A stretch of DNA of 64,000 nt from Epinephelus fuscoguttatus (GCF_011397635.1 NC_064758.1:18010513-18074512); one strand, 5' to 3'; shown: positions 1-10,844, counted from the stretch's first letter. Program-made: numbers and translations. Notes: a model not told the origin generated them from the letters alone.

Positions 1-661
1 CAGTGTGAGAGTGACTGTTTTTACATGCACATTTTGGTTATGATCTGTTTTTTATTTGATGTATCCCAGTTAGGGGTTGCAAATATAAATATCCTGGTTT
101 CAGAAACCCAAAAGAGCCCTTACACTAAGAAACCTAGATACACTAGCAGGAGTAGAAACCAGGACACTGTGGCATCTGAACACTTGATCCAGGTTTCTGA
201 ACATTCCTATGTTGCTACAGAGCTTAGTGGCTGAAATGGTGAGAAATCAAGACACAAATTGAACACAGATAACCACAAACCTGGATTCTGTTACGATCAT
301 ATACACAGGAATATGAGTATACAGGTTTTGCTGCATGCTCCATGCGCACATCATATGAAAACCAGGATAAGACTTGAAATCAGCGTTTAGTGTGTATGTG
401 AACACATTGAATGAGCCAGCATGCACAAATACAGGACCCTGAACCTGAGGCAATGCAACAATGCTGAATGCAATTCAGCCTTGTTTAATTTATTGTTTTT
501 TAACCTGTGTTTTTCCTACTGTGATATATCAAAATGCATTGATTCATAAAACAAACACTAACTTGCAGCTAAATGTTACATCTCCTCACCACAGAGGACA
601 GAAAAATAATCAAGCTGGCAGTCGGCTACTATCAGGTAATGATGCAAAATAAATGGATGTG

Positions 662-666
<5 letters not shown>

Positions 667-705
<39 letters not shown>
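667..705. repeat. (TG)n microsatellite
   Basis: Near-perfect TG dinucleotide run of about 39 bp, ending just before a CTCF-like motif. It produces spurious Cys-Val open frames on both strands. Confidence 0.97.
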
Positions 706-709
<4 letters not shown>

Positions 710-713
710 TGGA

Positions 714-727
714 GCGCCCCCTAGCGG
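714..727 (-). promoter_or_regulatory. CTCF-like motif (left of her cluster)
   Basis: The + strand reads GCGCCCCCTAGCGG, whose complement CCGCTAGGGGGCGC matches the core CTCF consensus CCASYAGRKGGCRS at nearly every position. Binding is an inference; the motif itself is seen directly. A second, slightly weaker match in the same orientation lies at about 14,970, so the pair brackets the her genes and the small gene. Confidence 0.5.
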
Positions 728-760
728 CTGTACTGCCACACTCACAATAATAGTTGAAAT

Positions 761-784
761 GTGGGAAAAGTGTTGTGGGAAAAG
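761..784 (+). promoter_or_regulatory. Tandem RBPJ/CSL consensus pair
   Basis: GTGGGAAAAG occurs twice in the same orientation, at 761-770 and 775-784, 14 bp apart. GTGGGAA is the core bound by RBPJ/Su(H), the DNA-binding partner of the Notch intracellular domain. It lies about 1.3 kb upstream of the her15 copy A start, so a distal Notch input is plausible but unproven. Confidence 0.4.
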
Positions 785-1172
785 AAAACCTGAAGATCAC
801 TATAAGACCATCTCATGTTTCTTAGCAAGGTTCTTATTAAAAACTGGAAATTACTGGCCAAGTACCTCACTGGTGTTAATAAAATCAGATCTTGATCAAC
901 AAGTTTGTGTGTTGGAAGAAGACGGTAATTGTTTTTGAGCTTTTAATATTTGATTAAGTGACCTGTAAAGCTTTTATATTTTATAAATGTTGGCTTGGGT
1001 CGACGAAACAAGTAATATTTAATAATATAATAGAAATATTTCCAGGAATCTGACAATGAGATGCAGCTGGTCACAGAAAGAAAAGTTTCAGTTTTGCAGC
1101 ATGACGTAACATCTCATTGCCTATCAAATAAATGCACAATTGGTCTTTCTTGTGTTTGTGTCTATGTGCAAC

Positions 1173-1174
<2 letters not shown>

Positions 1175-1228
<54 letters not shown>
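1175..1228. repeat. (CA)n microsatellite
   Basis: Perfect CA run of 27 units. It is the source of Thr-His open frames on + and Val-Cys open frames on -, none of which is a gene. Confidence 0.98.
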
Positions 1229-1230
<2 letters not shown>

Positions 1231-1975
1231 GTGCTGCTGTTGGCTGTTGTTTGAGAGAAGAGATGAAAAGGCCTTTTGTAGCTGGGAGGTCAGCGCTATT
1301 GACCAGTAGATGTGTGAGTAGAGTCCGAGCTTGGTTTTCCCACAGTCTCTCTGTCCACTCACGGCTTAATACCCTCGGTCAACAATAGAAGTGTGCCATG
1401 GGTGAACAAGCAGGAGTTTTATTGTCAGCACACCCAGGACCAGAGCAACGTGCTGCAGGGAAGCTTTCTAATCCACTGCATTTTAGAATAATTAGTATTT
1501 CTCAACACACAATGTTTAAAACATGTGTTTCATCTGGAGATCAGAAGACTGAACCATCTTTGAGGCTTTTGGTCAGTTCGTCTGACAGATACAGGCATCA
1601 GAATTTCCTTCAAAAGACTACAATGGACACTCACTGGATTTTTTACATATGTATAATGATGATTTTGCAAAGGATTTGAATGGACAATGTGCAAAAATCA
1701 GAAATATCCAAATACTTGTTAAATACAGTTGAATAAATGTCCACTAATGCATTAAATCCTGTTTAATTATTCCCTGGGTGCACATCAGAAGATACTGCCT
1801 GTGTTCCCCTGTGTAACTGGACTGTGAGATAAGCAACAGCCCCTGATGAGAGTCTGACAGCATATCATCCTCAGTTTGATATATATCATGGGAATGGTTT
1901 TATCTCTACTGGTCAGCCTGTGATTGCTTCACCTCAGAGTTATTGATGTGTGTCCCATTGTTACAAACCCCTGCC

Positions 1976-2023
1976 CTGCCTGAGTCACATGGTTTTGTTA
2001 TGCTAATGTTACACTATAAAAAA
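1976..2023 (+). promoter_or_regulatory. her15: Core promoter of her15 copy A
   Basis: A TATA box (TATAAAAAA, 2015-2023) lies about 85 bp before the start codon. Just upstream is ATGCTAAT (2000-2007), an octamer-like POU or homeodomain-type word. The block from CCTGCCTGAG to the TATA box is nearly the same as the promoter of her15 copy B read on the other strand. This copy carries TGAGTCAC where copy B has TGAGCCAC. Confidence 0.7.
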
Positions 2024-2099
2024 TGAAGGGTGGCTCCTCCGCAGAGGTCAGAGCTGACAGTGTCATCCTGAGGAAGCTGCTAACTTCACCTGCACAGAC

Positions 2100-2696
2100 A
2101 TGGCTCCCTGCTCCACCAACTACTCCTCTATTCATCACATCGGGATTTCTGAGAAGGACAACATCAAAGTGAGTAGGCTATTGGAGAGGATTTAAAGGGG
2201 TTTGCACCATCTAGTACAGTACAAATGTCTGATTGTTTAGTGTTGACTTGAGCTTAACTTCCTGTCTCCTCTTCCCCAGTTGAGAAAACCTATTGTGGAG
2301 AAAATGCGCAGAGATCGCATCAACAGCTGCATCGAGCAGCTCAAGATCATTCTGGAGAAGGAGTTTCACAAGCAGGAGCCCAACTCCAAGTTGGAGAAAG
2401 CCGACATCCTGGAGATGACTGTGAGCTTCCTGAGGCAGCAGCTGCAACGGGGCCTCTGTCAGAGCGACTACAACCAAGGCTACTCTCACTGCTGGAGGGA
2501 CTCTGTCAGCTTCCTGTCTGCTGCATCCAACACAGATGCCTCTGTCACTCCTCTGCAGGGCCTCCAGCTGCAGGAGCAGCAGCTCCACCAGGCCCAGACA
2601 GCCAGCAGCTCCTCCCCAGTCTGCTCCATCTTCAGGCCCACCTCGCTGCAGGACAGCAGCAGCAGCAGCAGAGGCCCAGTGTGGAGGCCTTGGTAG
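2100..2696 (+). CDS. her15: Hes5-type bHLH-Orange repressor, her15 copy A
   Basis: Two coding exons, 2100-2168 and 2280-2696, joined across a 111-bp GT-AG intron, encode 161 residues. The first ATG after the TATA box opens MAPCSTNYSSIHHIG. Residues about 24-79 form the bHLH, with the Hes-family proline in the basic region (LRKPIVEKMRRDRIN) and helix 2 ending in KADILEM. An Orange-like helix follows at about 85-125, then a Ser/Gln-rich linker and a terminal WRPW, the tetrapeptide that recruits Groucho/TLE. Proteins of this family are nuclear repressors induced by Notch in neural progenitors and presomitic mesoderm. The EKEF...KLEKADILEM helix-loop-helix resembles zebrafish her15 more than her4. 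It lies tail to tail with a near-identical copy 2.3 kb away. The symbol rests on recalled family sequences, so hes5-like is the safe alternative name. Confidence 0.9.
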
Positions 2697-3021
2697 AGAC
2701 TCTGACACAGACACTCTGACACCTGAAGGGACTCTCCCTCACTATGCCTGCTCATTCATGGTGTTCCTGAGTGATTCAGGTGTTTCATCATATTGATGAG
2801 AAGATATGTAAGAGGGATTGTATCCTCTTTATCATAAATTCAATCTGGAGATTGTTCACTGAGCATGTGCAACACTGCTCCGCTCGGTAAATTGCTATCA
2901 CAGTGTCCCCATGCTTCACAGTGAGGTTATTATTATGATGTTTTAGTGTTTTGTTCCTGTATATGACTAAAAATATATTCATTGCATGAAGGTTAACTCA
3001 TGCTGTGACCTATTTGCCTTT

Positions 3022-3027
3022 AATAAA
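3022..3027 (+). terminator. her15: Poly(A) signal of her15 copy A
   Basis: AATAAA lies 326 bp after the stop codon, in an AT-rich stretch. It is the first canonical signal downstream and gives a 3'UTR of about 350 nt. Confidence 0.65.
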
Positions 3028-3045
3028 GGATGAAAGTATTTGACT

Positions 3046-4071
3046 AAACGCAGGTCATTTGTGTTTGCTGTGTATTATTTTGTGAAGCATTATATTGCAA
3101 GTAAATACTGTGTATTCAAGCATTTAAATGTGAAACACATGACAGAAAGTCTTTACCAAATCTTTATTTTAGATTTTAATAAAATATCCTTTTCATCCTT
3201 TAAATTTTGTGTGGTATTTTAGGTGTGCATGTGTGTGTGATATGTAATCAAGGAAAATAACTAACATTGCACGAATCAAAATGAATAAAGCACAAATCCA
3301 AAAACATCCAAAACTGAGGGCAGGAGTTAATTGAAAAATCACAATTAAATTCATGAATAACTCATAATTCATTGACAAATAATCAAAATGATAAGGTTAA
3401 CAACTTGCTTGGAAAACATGCTGTTGATAAATGAGTAAATGCAAAGTAAAATTAACAGATAATTAGAAAAAAAATAGAACAAACAAGAGTTCTCCCCCTA
3501 TTTGGTTGTTGACTCCTACTATTAATCCAATGGTAATCTGTTGGCTGTTAGAGTGTCTCCTGTTAATATTTCTCTGCAGTCTCTCCAACAATTTGGTGTA
3601 ACTGTTTGTTGGAGTTTGGCTTGGTGAACAGGTGTTAAAAATATAACATCTGGAATTTCCACGCCATTCTCGTTCTCTCATAACCAAAATGCAGTTGTCT
3701 TATGTGATGGTAGACTTTTATTTTCCCATTTCATATTAGTTAAGAGATAGTGTCAGCAAGTTTGATTTAATAAAAAAACTTGTACACAAGGCCACTCAGC
3801 ACTTGTCATAATGCGTGTATATTGTTTTGTTTTTTGTGGAATGAGCGCTGAATTAATACAATTCAAACAAATACTGTCATGTTTCCAAATATGTGAAGCC
3901 TAAATAAAAAATGGGAAAAATCTGTTTGAGGATTTTAAGACAGATCATGACTTTTACCTTGAGCATTATGTGTGTGCAAATCACCCTGATGACTGATGCT
4001 TCCTGGAGCAAACATCATGTGACCTTCACCAAAATAAAGACAATCGAAGAAAAGTTTTCAAAAGAGGTTCA
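3046..4071. other. AT-rich spacer between the two her15 copies (proximal part)
   Basis: No coding signal is seen. The stretch is strongly AT-rich and holds only short chance frames. It forms part of the roughly 2.2-kb loop between the inverted her15 copies. Confidence 0.6.
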
Positions 4072-4260
4072 TGACAGGCACCCACTAGTTCACCTGGCAG
4101 AGCAGGTGCCCCATGCACAACGGCTGTGTCCTTGCTGCAGTGACCATGGGTTTGATTCTAACCCACAGTCAGTCAGTGCTGCATGTCATCCCACCAATCT
4201 AGTGCTTTATCTGTCCTTATCTGTCAAATGAAAGCAAAAAACCCCAAAAATATCTTTAAA
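4072..4260 (+). mobile_element. tRNA-derived SINE
   Basis: Internal RNA polymerase III promoter elements are visible. A box-A-like TAGTTCACCTGGCAGAGCAG starts near 4087 and a box-B-like GGTTTGATTCT at about 4149 is followed by its complement AACCC, as in a tRNA T arm. The tRNA-like head is followed by CTGCATGTCATCCCACC and an A-rich tail, a layout common in percomorph SINEs. It is not a functional tRNA because the stems are diverged. It sits between the two her15 copies. Confidence 0.75.
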
Positions 4261-4525
4261 AAACTAAGCTCATGATGAAATTTGACCAAAAATGGTATAG
4301 GAAAAGTAATTGTTATCACGAGACATTTATTTGTATTCTCAAATTGCAAAACAAATATTTATGTGTGGTTTATTTCAACAAAAAAAAATCTGGAATCAGT
4401 GTTTTTTTTTTATGATTGTATCTTTTTATTGTTAATTGTCATACAAATGTTAGAAATGTGTTTAAGAGCCAAAATGTGAAAGCAAAACAGCAATTTCAAC
4501 AAAAAATGTTAACGTCCACTTCCAT

Positions 4526-4530
<5 letters not shown>

Positions 4531-4559
<29 letters not shown>
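4531..4559. repeat. (CA)n microsatellite
   Basis: CA run of about 29 bp followed by an ATCATT-rich stretch. It lies between the convergent her15 genes. Confidence 0.95.
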
Positions 4560-4560
<1 letters not shown>

Positions 4561-4967
4561 ATCATCATTATCATTATCAATATCATGCTCATACATACGA
4601 TTTGGCATAGATAATTCAAAACAGAAGAGAAATATTCTCAACAGCCACTGTCAGTGTAACACAGTACGGCAGATACTGTTACATCAAGCAGTCCAAAGAT
4701 AAACTCCACTGGAGTAAACAGTCGTTTAACAAGATTTAACAAAACCATCACAATTAAAAATCAACCTCCAGCTTTAAACACAAAGAAAAAGCAAACAAAG
4801 TCAAAGCAGGACAATCTTCAAATAAGTGAGAGCCTTCGCTTCTACTACTTGTCCATCAATGTGATGAGACAATAAGGAAACCCATCATGAACGAGCAGGC
4901 TGGAAATATATTTCCTACATAGTGAGGGAGAGTCCCCTCAGGTGTCAGAGCGTCTGTGTCAGAGTCT

Positions 4968-5546
4968 CTACCAAGGCCTCCATACTGGGCCTCTGCTGCT
5001 GCTGCTGTCCTGCAGCGAGGTGGGCCTGAGGATGGAGCAGACTGGGGAGGAGCTGCTGGCTCTCTGGGCCTGGTGGAGCTGCTGCTCCTGCAGCTGGAGG
5101 CCCTGCAGAGGAGTGACAGAGGCGTCTGTGTTGGATGCAGCAGACAGGAAGCTGACAGAGTCCCTCCAGCAGTGAGAGTAGCCTTGGTTGTAGTCGCTCT
5201 GACAGAGGCCCCGTTGCAGCTGCTGCCTCAGGAAGCTCACAGTCATCTCCAGGATGTCGGCTTTCTCCAGCTTGGAGTTGGGCTCCTGCTTGTGAAACTC
5301 CTTCTCCAGAATGATCTTGAGCTGCTCGATGCAGCTGTTGATGCGATCTCTGCGCATTTTCTCCACAATAGGTTTTCTCAACTGGGGAAGAGGAGACAGG
5401 AAGTTAAGCTCAAATTAGCAATAAATAATCAGACATTAATTCTGTACAAATTGATTAAAACCCTCTTCAGTACTCACTTTGATGTTGTCTTTCTCAGAGA
5501 TCCTGATGTGGTGAATAGAGGAGTAGTTGGTGGAGCAGGGAGCCAT
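4968..5546 (-). CDS. her15: Hes5-type bHLH-Orange repressor, her15 copy B
   Basis: On the minus strand, exon 1 is 5546-5478 and exon 2 is 5381-4968, with a 96-bp GT-AG intron, giving 160 residues. The domain order is as in copy A: short N-terminus, bHLH with RKP basic region, Orange helix, Ser/Gln-rich linker, WRPW end. It differs from copy A by Gly/Arg at position 15, Thr/Arg and Phe/Leu in the linker, and one serine fewer in the Ser run. Exon 2 shows only five substitutions and one 3-bp indel against copy A, while the 5' part of the intron and the 3'UTR are much more diverged. It is convergent with copy A and followed downstream by a UTR that still shows homology. Role: nuclear Notch-responsive repressor acting through Groucho/TLE. 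Confidence 0.9.
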
Positions 5547-5620
5547 GTCTGTGCAGGTGAAGTTAGCAGCTTCTTGGACTGCAGCGTTAGCTCTGATGTC
5601 CCTGGAGGGGCTGCTCCTCA

Positions 5621-5683
5621 TTTTATACTCAGACATTAGCATAACAAAGCCATGTGGCTCAGGCAGGGCTGGGGTTCCCACAC
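5621..5683 (-). promoter_or_regulatory. her15: Core promoter of her15 copy B with RBPJ site
   Basis: Read on the minus strand, a TATAAAA box (5627-5621) lies about 75 bp before the start codon, preceded by ATGCTAAT (5642-5635), matching copy A. Further upstream GTGTGGGAA (5683-5675) is a full RBPJ/Su(H) consensus. Fifteen bases later comes AGCCACA, a weak partner in the opposite orientation. Copy A has TGTTACAA at the aligned place, so the consensus site is present in copy B only. Confidence 0.65.
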
Positions 5684-6309
5684 TCTGACCAGTGGGACTC
5701 CCAGCACAACAATGGAAGACATGTCAATAACTCAGAGAGCATTTATCTGTGCGAGGCATGTTTCCCAAGATAAGCAACAGGTAATTAACATGTTATCACG
5801 CGGTCATCTCAGCACTAATCATGGACTGAAGGTCCAAATTTAATTAAAATAAGAGGAAGTGATGCACACTTTAGTGAGCACCTTCAAAGGGAGGTGACTG
5901 TAATTAGGGAGCAAATGCTTCAGTGCAATAAAACAGTCTGAGCTGAAGGCTTTCATTTTCTCTTCAAAGACAGCTTCCCTTCCTCCAGACAGCACTTTGG
6001 GAGCAGACAGGAGCATCTGGACACATGAGAATGTCTCAGAGGAACAGCTCACAACAATTAGGCTTAAATAATACTTAAAATGGGGAAGACAATCTGAAAG
6101 ATGAGGAGAAGAGCAGGTAGGGAGGTCATCAACGTCAAAGAGTGACGTCAACTTGCTGCAAGTGAAACTTTTCATTTCCCACCTGTTGCTTTTTAAACTC
6201 TGCGCTGCTTACAGTTCACTTATTCTGCAGCGTGAAGACAGTCTACAATAATATGAGGACAGACCCGGACAGAAGGCTGCTGCTGACTCCCAGGTGTGAA
6301 AACAGGCAA

Positions 6310-6365
6310 GTGGCGCGCGTCCTCGGTGGCGCGAGTCGAAGACCGCGTGCTGGCAAAGGCGCGCT
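6310..6365. promoter_or_regulatory. CpG-dense patch
   Basis: About eleven CpG dinucleotides fall in under 60 bp (TGGCGCGCGTCC, GTGGCGCGAGTCG, CCGCGTG, GGCGCGC), against a CpG-poor background. It lies about 0.75 kb upstream of her15 copy B. Such clusters usually mark unmethylated regulatory DNA; no transcript start is visible. Confidence 0.4.
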
Positions 6366-8958
6366 GAAGGGGAACAAATAGCCTACTCTCGTGTGCGCAC
6401 AGCATGACTTTCTGATTTAGTTCGTTGCAGCCGTCATCAAGGACATACAATAACGGGGCCACATTTTAATCATGTATTCTTATGAGTTCATGCAGAAAGA
6501 TAAAATGGGGTAAAATATGCACAAATCACTCAGTCTTAAAAAACCAAATACTTCACACACAGAGAGACAGAAAGTCATGTGACATCATTAGTTAATTTCT
6601 AACAAATAAAGCCCTACACAAGGAGAATTGACAGGTATTATTATTATTATTAATATAAAGAATATGTTGCGTAGACTTCATATCAGTGGCACTACAAAAT
6701 TGACAGAGTATATAACACAGGAGGAGTATAATGTATACTATTTTTGGGGTGTATTTGGGTCCAAAGAGTCAGAGTTCATTTACCACTATACTCAGAGTTT
6801 AATACACTAATCTAGATCAACTGACTGACACTGTGAGTGTATAAATGTACTCTCACAAGCACACTCAAGAGTGAAAATGTATTCACCTCATTGTTTTGGC
6901 CACAATATACCTGTACACAATGTTACACCTGTAACATTATGAGTGCAACAGTCACGGAGACTGTTCGCCAAAATATTAGGTAATCACAGTTTTTTTAAAA
7001 GAACTTTTTTAAAAGTAACTTGCACTTCAGGTTATGGATATTTGGCTTCCATGGGTTGTGAGGATTTGTTTCTCCAAACACTTAACTGTATGTTAAATCA
7101 CATGTGGTGAGCAAATCACATTTGGGTTCTTGTTGTTTTTAGTCACATCTTATTCACTGAGCTCTGCTGAAAAACTGTAGACAACTTTTCATCATAAGCT
7201 CTTGTCTAAGGTCCCCCGAGGGTCTGCAGACCCTGTTGTAAATGAACTGTGTCAAATTAGTGTCAAGTTAATGGCATTATGAGCGAGCTGGCAGCGTGCC
7301 TCTGAGGGCCTCCATCACTGGCTGGCCCCAGATGTGAAGCCGGCCTTGTGGGTGCAGTGTGAGTAGTCCCGTCTCTCCAGTTTCCCACCAGTCCCCAACA
7401 TCAGGGTAAATGAGCTACAAAAGCCACGCCGCTCCTCAATGCTCCACTGGGAATGTTAATTGATCTTTTGTTGCAGGACAAACAGAAACTCTGTGTCTCG
7501 GTCCATCTGGGAAAAATCAAGTCGACTGACTTCACTGCCTGGCACAGAGCGGTCAGTCTGCCTTTAGTCTGTGTTGACTCTTTTAATTTAAGGCTTCAGA
7601 CACCCATCTACAATGCTAAAAGAAGTACTCAAAGTTTTTATTAAGTCCAAGCAGAAATGCCACAACAGAAATAGTACTAATACGTAGAAACCTGCAGTGG
7701 TGAAGAGATGAAGTGTAAAGTATGTCAGAGTGCTTTAGTGATTCAAAACTGTGAGTAAAAAACAAAGAGCAGACAATCAAACTAACCTGAAATAGAATAA
7801 ATAAAAAAATTACAAATATTTTAATGAGGAACAAGCACCTTGCAACCATATGGCACAACAGCACTTCAGTAACCTTTCTGAGCAGGTTTGTGACCTGTTG
7901 ATATTTTTGTTTTCCAGTCTTGTTGTGCATTTGCATATTAACGTACACAAACATCTTTCTCCCCCTTAATTCATGTCTGTAGATCCCTCGTCATCACTGC
8001 AGTATTTGGAAACACAGAAGATGTCAGTCTGTCAAGTCACATCCATGTTTGGCTTTATTATCCATCCTCTCCATTGATTTCATTGTCGACGTGTTTGCGT
8101 GAATTTGTGCCTCCTCTGAAAGTTAGTGTGCACTACACGGCTGCTGGGGGTCTTTGTCTACAAGTGTGTGTGAAGACGAGTTCCCCTCCCACCAGCAGCC
8201 TGAGAGCTCTGAATTCCTGCCATAAAGTCTCAGCCATCGCTCAGACCTGCGGCGGCGCAGAGCGGCTTCCCGTCAGCCATCTCTCTGTGAGTGTGATATC
8301 TCCCGTTTCCCACACTCTGTGCCTATTCACTGGCCCAGAGACGGGGACAATAGAAGTGTGTCTTGTTACACATCACATTAGCTACGGTGTTTGATCTCCT
8401 GTTGAAGGGGGAGGGGAGGCGGCTTCAGCCAGACCATCTGGCCTGGCCAACTAGACCCTGAGAAAGTCCCAGGCATGCCACATTCTCCACAACTTCTGCA
8501 CACACAAAAAAGTTGTGAAAGACTTTTGTGGCACTTGAGACATAATTCAAGTACTAGACAGCATGCCACGACCACCACAACAGAAGTGGGACATATGATG
8601 CGCGGGGGTGTCTCCACACCCCAGTTCTTTTTCATTTTTTTGGACACCTGTGCACCAGTAAGGTCAGATAAGATGAAACTTTAATGATGCCTGTGGGAAA
8701 CACTGGGAGAAAGTGAGATAAAAGTAGGAGACTTTCTCTTGATAGCATGAATTACATTTTCAAACACACAGATGTTTTAAACTCATTTGTTGAATTAGAA
8801 TCGGGCTATTAACCCGATATACCAAACTAAAAATGAATCATCTGTGTACGTGTATAAGGAAATCAGTGTACATCAAAACACACATTTATACCCATTAACT
8901 ATAATTTTAAATGCAGTTTCAATGTGCAGCATCTCTGTTCAGCCCCTAATAACGAATG

Positions 8959-8996
<38 letters not shown>
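8959..8996. repeat. (TATC)n tetranucleotide repeat
   Basis: About nine and a half units of TATC in the noncoding interval between the her genes. Confidence 0.95.
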
Positions 8997-8997
<1 letters not shown>

Positions 8998-9518
8998 TTG
9001 CACAAGTGTACCATAGAATTTGGGCTTTCTCCAGTTCTTGAAGTTATTCTTTGCAAAGTGTGTACGCTGTTAAAATTCGAACACACAGTTCTATGGGTCC
9101 TAAATGACAACACACAAAGTTAATGTGCAGATTAAGTTATGATCACTTGACAAAGTAGCACATTCTTAGTATTATCCAAGAAGACTGCTGCAGGAATCAA
9201 ACCTTGATTTCTATGCTATTGATTTCTTGAGCAAGGCACTATAGTGAAGCTGCTGTTAGTTGAAAGCTGTGCTGATAAACTCTCTGGTGTGACTGAATAT
9301 AAGTGTGTGGTCCTTAATAGAGCTCTTCCCAAAGCCAGAATACAACCTCTACCTGCCCTCCTACATTCAGGAATTATTGATTATTCATTCAATCAAGACT
9401 TAATGTCAGCACTTTGAGGCAAACTACAAGTTTTTATGCACACTGACTCATAGTTTTCTGAGAAAAGTAAAGACATCACTGTTGTTTATGTTTGCAAAAC
9501 TTCATGTGAAGTCTTCCA

Positions 9519-9524
9519 TTTATT
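9519..9524 (-). terminator. her4: Candidate poly(A) signal of her4
   Basis: TTTATT on + reads AATAAA on -, about 715 bp after the her4 stop codon. No earlier canonical signal was noticed, but a variant signal nearer the stop could be used. Confidence 0.35.
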
Positions 9525-10238
9525 TTTCAAGTTCAAAGGTAAACTTCTCAAGGAAGCAATTCAACAGATTCTTTCAGTAAAGATATAACAAGCCTTTATA
9601 AAAGGAATTCACTTGAAGATGAAAAAACATCTGTTATGAACATTACAACTGAACAGCTCACAGACACAAGCCCAACAGTAACACTCATCACACATAGGCC
9701 AAATAATGGTTACATATAGTCCAAAATTAAGTATAATCATAACAAGATTTACAGTAAAAGTGGATCCATGGGATCTGTTTATGGGATGTTGTTGATTCAT
9801 CATCACAAAGCTGATGAAATGTATCAGTCAGTGATACATAGTATCAAAGATAGACAGTAATTTAAACACACAAATAAAACCGTGTCGCAGACACTTGAAT
9901 AGTTTCAACCCAATGTGGGTGTTACAACAAAATAATCAGTGACGTTTGCAAAACAAACAAACATTGTTGTTTCCATAAGGAACAATTAACCCAATCACAG
10001 AGTAAGCACTTTAAATTATAAAGCGTATAATGTGTATACACATGGTGTACATGTTCAGTAAAACCTAAATTATTTCAGTCCTTCCAAAGGAATACTTTCA
10101 CCACAATAGTAAAACACTCAACAATCTCCTGCCAAAGCAAAAGCAAACAGACTTCAGTAAGTCTTCAACTTTCTGTCCATGACGTTCACAGACGTAGTTC
10201 TCTTTCTCTCTCTGTGTGGAGGTGATGCTGCCTCCATC

Positions 10239-10844
10239 CTACCAGGGCCTCCACAGAGCGCTGCTGGCTTGGCTCACCCCCTTACTGGAGGTGACCTGAT
10301 GGAGAGGAGAGCCAGGAGGGGAGAGGGTGGGGGGACCGTGGCTGGACGCCTGCAGGCCCTGGAAGTGGCTGAGCAGCCGTCGGTGGGCCTGAGACTGGAC
10401 CTCGCAGTGGGACAGGAAGCTGACAGCCTCCTGCACGCAGCGGGAGTAGCCGTCGCTGCTCGTCATCAGGCCAGAGGTCATGCCGGCCTGCTGCTGCTGC
10501 TTCTGCTGCTGCCAGCCTCTCAGATAGGTCACGGCCATCTCCAAGATGTCTGCCTTCTCCTGCTTAGAGTCGGGCTGCTGCCTCAGGAACTCAGGACCCA
10601 GCAGAGATTTCAGCTGCTCGATGCTGGTGTTGATGCGGTCTCTGCGCAGTTTCTCCACCATTGGTTTTCTCAGCTGAATAAGAGAAAAAGAAAATCATTT
10701 AGAACACAAAATCAAACTTTTTCATAATATGTGAACGCTATTCAACAGGTGAGCTATGTGAATTACAGAACTCAAATTTACCTTATGAGCAGGAGTCAGG
10801 TGTTCCTTAGGATAGCTTGCTTGTCCAAAAACAGTGGGTGCCAT
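10239..10844 (-). CDS. her4: Hes5-type bHLH-Orange repressor her4
   Basis: On the minus strand, exon 1 is 10844-10782 (21 codons opening MAPTVFGQASYPKEHL) and exon 2 is 10673-10239, with a 108-bp GT-AG intron. The product has 165 residues. The bHLH is at about 22-77, with LRKPMVEKLRRDRIN, the IEQLKSLLGPEFL segment and helix 2 KADILEMAVTYLR. A Gln-rich linker (QQQKQQQQ), an Orange domain starting near SDGYSRCVQEAVSFL and a terminal WRPW follow. SLLGPEFLRQQPDSK is diagnostic of the her4/HES5 group and separates it from the her15 copies. Known role: direct Notch target repressing proneural genes in neural progenitors. It is transcribed away from the small gene at 13.6 kb. Confidence 0.92.

Larger units (their letters stand above)
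1..1975. other. Intergenic DNA upstream of her15 copy A
   Basis: No exon-like open frame was found here. The stretch holds a TG microsatellite, a CA microsatellite, a CTCF-like motif near 714, two tandem GTGGGAAAAG motifs at 761 and 775, and a further TTCCCAC at 1337. Short open frames are chance frames or run through the dinucleotide repeats. It is probably 5' regulatory DNA of the her cluster, which is an inference from position and motifs. Confidence 0.6.
5700..9500. other. Noncoding interval between her15 copy B and her4
   Basis: No exon with splice sites and a credible product is found in these 3.8 kb. The content includes a CpG-dense patch at 6,310-6,365, GTGGGAA/TTCCCAC words at 6176, 7382, 8307 and 8693, and a TATC microsatellite near 8,960. 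GC-richer blocks at about 7,200-7,450 and 8,150-8,350 stand out from AT-rich surroundings and may be regulatory; that is inference only. Confidence 0.55.

Noticed and set aside
2211-2714. 167-codon open frame on - over her15 copy A
   Set aside because: Antisense shadow of the same conserved exon, mirroring the frame seen over copy B.
4072-4260. tRNA gene
   Set aside because: Box A and box B are present, but the arms do not pair as a full cloverleaf and the unit carries a SINE body and A-rich tail.
4956-5639. 227-codon open frame on + over her15 copy B
   Set aside because: It is antisense to the her15 exons and intron, rich in Leu-Leu-Val from the complementary strand of conserved bHLH codons, and has no splice or promoter support.
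8959-8996. Regular short repeats considered as a CRISPR-like array
   Set aside because: Perfect tetranucleotide units without spacers, in a vertebrate genome.
10179-10727. 182-codon open frame on + over her4
   Set aside because: Antisense shadow of her4 exon 2; low-complexity Leu runs come from the CAG/CTG-rich Gln codons.
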